Shown: one piece after another, positions 4,691-5,271 of the stretch
Layout of the letters: every line of letters starts with the position of its first letter
Numbering within the stretch: position 1 is the stretch's first letter
Source of the DNA: Pseudomonadota bacterium
Lineage (GTDB): Bacteria; Pseudomonadota; Alphaproteobacteria; Rhizobiales; Aestuariivirgaceae
Assembly (NCBI GenBank): GCA_016522385.1
Contig: JAEKFU010000187.1
Location: forward strand, 1 to 5,271
DNA: 5,271 nucleotides
Direction: 5' to 3'
Notes under the pieces: model-generated
Told to the model about the DNA's origin: nothing
Databases searched by the model: none
What the model saw: the letters and a program-made list of their open reading frames with translations, nothing else
Program-made: the position numbers and the translations under genes

Positions 4691-5271
4691 TGAACAAGGA
4701 CGTCCAGGCCGTCACCATGCCGAAATGGGGCATGACCATGACAGAGGGAACGGTTGCGCAGTGGCTCGCCGAAGAAGGAGACGTCGTCGACAGCGGCAGC
4801 GAGTTCCTGGAAATCGAGACCACCAAGATCACCAATGTTGTCGAAGCGCAGACGGGCGGTACTTTGCGGCGCCGCCTGGTCGCCGCCGGCAGCACGGTGC
4901 CCGTCGGCACTCTGCTCGGTGTGATCGCCGGCGACAATGTGAGCGATGAGGAACTGGACGCCTTCATTGCAGGCTATGCCCCGGTCAGTGATGCGGCGGC
5001 TGAACTGGGACCGGGCGGATCGCAGGCGCGCATGGTTGATGCGGACGGGCGGGCGATCAATGTCGCGAGCATGGGTGATGACGGCCAGCACATGGTCCTG
5101 CTGCACGGCTTTGGCAGCGACCTCAACAGCTGGATGTTCAACCAGCCGGCGCTGGCCGGCAACTTCACCGTCCATGCGATTGATCTGCCCGGCCATGGTC
5201 ACTCGACACTGGATGTGGCAAGCGGTTCGGTACCGGATTTGGCAAGCACCGTATTCGCGGTTCTCGATGAC
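4690..5271 (+). CDS. acoC: AcoC-type E2: lipoyl domain plus alpha/beta hydrolase (partial, runs off the right edge)
   Basis: The first 194 residues are in the window with no stop. An N-terminal biotinyl/lipoyl domain (about 5-80) opens with TMPKWGMTMTEGTV and carries the lipoylation site Lys46 in EIETTKITN. After a short linker, with no sign so far of the E3/E1-binding domain of classical E2 proteins, an alpha/beta-hydrolase fold begins at about 118. It shows the oxyanion-type HGFGSD (139-144) and DLPGHGHS (165-172); the nucleophile elbow would lie beyond the window. This lipoyl-hydrolase layout matches AcoC of Pseudomonas putida and Cupriavidus necator (about 370 residues), the E2 of acetoin dehydrogenase, which transfers the acetyl group from E1 to CoA. 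It overlaps the E1 beta stop by one base. It is the last visible gene; E3 and an oxygenase reductase could follow outside the window. Confidence 0.93.
   Translation, partial: MNKDVQAVTMPKWGMTMTEGTVAQWLAEEGDVVDSGSEFLEIETTKITNVVEAQTGGTLRRRLVAAGSTVPVGTLLGVIAGDNVSDEELDAFIAGYAPVSDAAAELGPGGSQARMVDADGRAINVASMGDDGQHMVLLHGFGSDLNSWMFNQPALAGNFTVHAIDLPGHGHSTLDVASGSVPDLASTVFAVLDD

Noticed and set aside
4606..5202. 198-residue minus-strand ORF across the E1 beta/E2 junction
   Set aside because: Antisense shadow; both plus-strand genes have strong family motifs.

Overview
The window looks like a chromosomal segment of an alphaproteobacterium, possibly a Hyphomicrobiales or Rhodobacterales member. This rests on GC-rich codon use, tightly packed catabolic genes and the style of the proteins; no marker gene fixes the taxon. 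It has two parts. Positions 1 to about 976 are poorly conserved accessory-type sequence. Positions 977 to 5271 hold a regulator and a catabolic operon, and the last gene runs off the right edge.

Left part: a small secreted, basic, four-cysteine protein of unknown function lies on the minus strand (86-511). Upstream of it, 512-976 has no confident gene. It holds a candidate 57-residue minus-strand ORF (746-919). Its reading continues one frame over to a stop at 526, which suggests a decayed or frameshifted small gene.

Right part: an Lrp/AsnC-family regulator (977-1444, minus) is divergent from a plus-strand operon. The 141-bp region between them contains an Lrp-like imperfect palindrome and two overlapping inverted repeats. 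The operon encodes, in order: a Rieske non-heme iron oxygenase alpha subunit of the carnitine/betaine-oxygenase type (1586-2719); a TPP-dependent E1 alpha subunit (AcoA-like, 2703-3668); the E1 beta subunit (AcoB-like, 3680-4690); and the start of an AcoC-type E2 (4690 to beyond 5271), with a lipoyl domain followed by an alpha/beta-hydrolase fold. The genes overlap or are separated by 11 bp, so they are probably one transcript with translational coupling.

The unusual point is the combination. A Rieske oxygenase whose metal-bridging acid is Glu rather than Asp, a hallmark of quaternary-ammonium oxygenases such as CntA, is translationally coupled to a complete acetoin-dehydrogenase-type E1/E2 set. 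The control is by an Lrp-type protein, not the AcoR/sigma-54 system usual for acetoin operons. My inference is a pathway in which the oxygenase opens a small, probably N-methylated or betaine-like compound. The thiamine/lipoate complex would then cleave the resulting alpha-hydroxyketone or dicarbonyl to acyl-CoA and an aldehyde. The substrate cannot be named from this window, and no oxygenase reductase or E3 (dihydrolipoamide dehydrogenase) is visible here.
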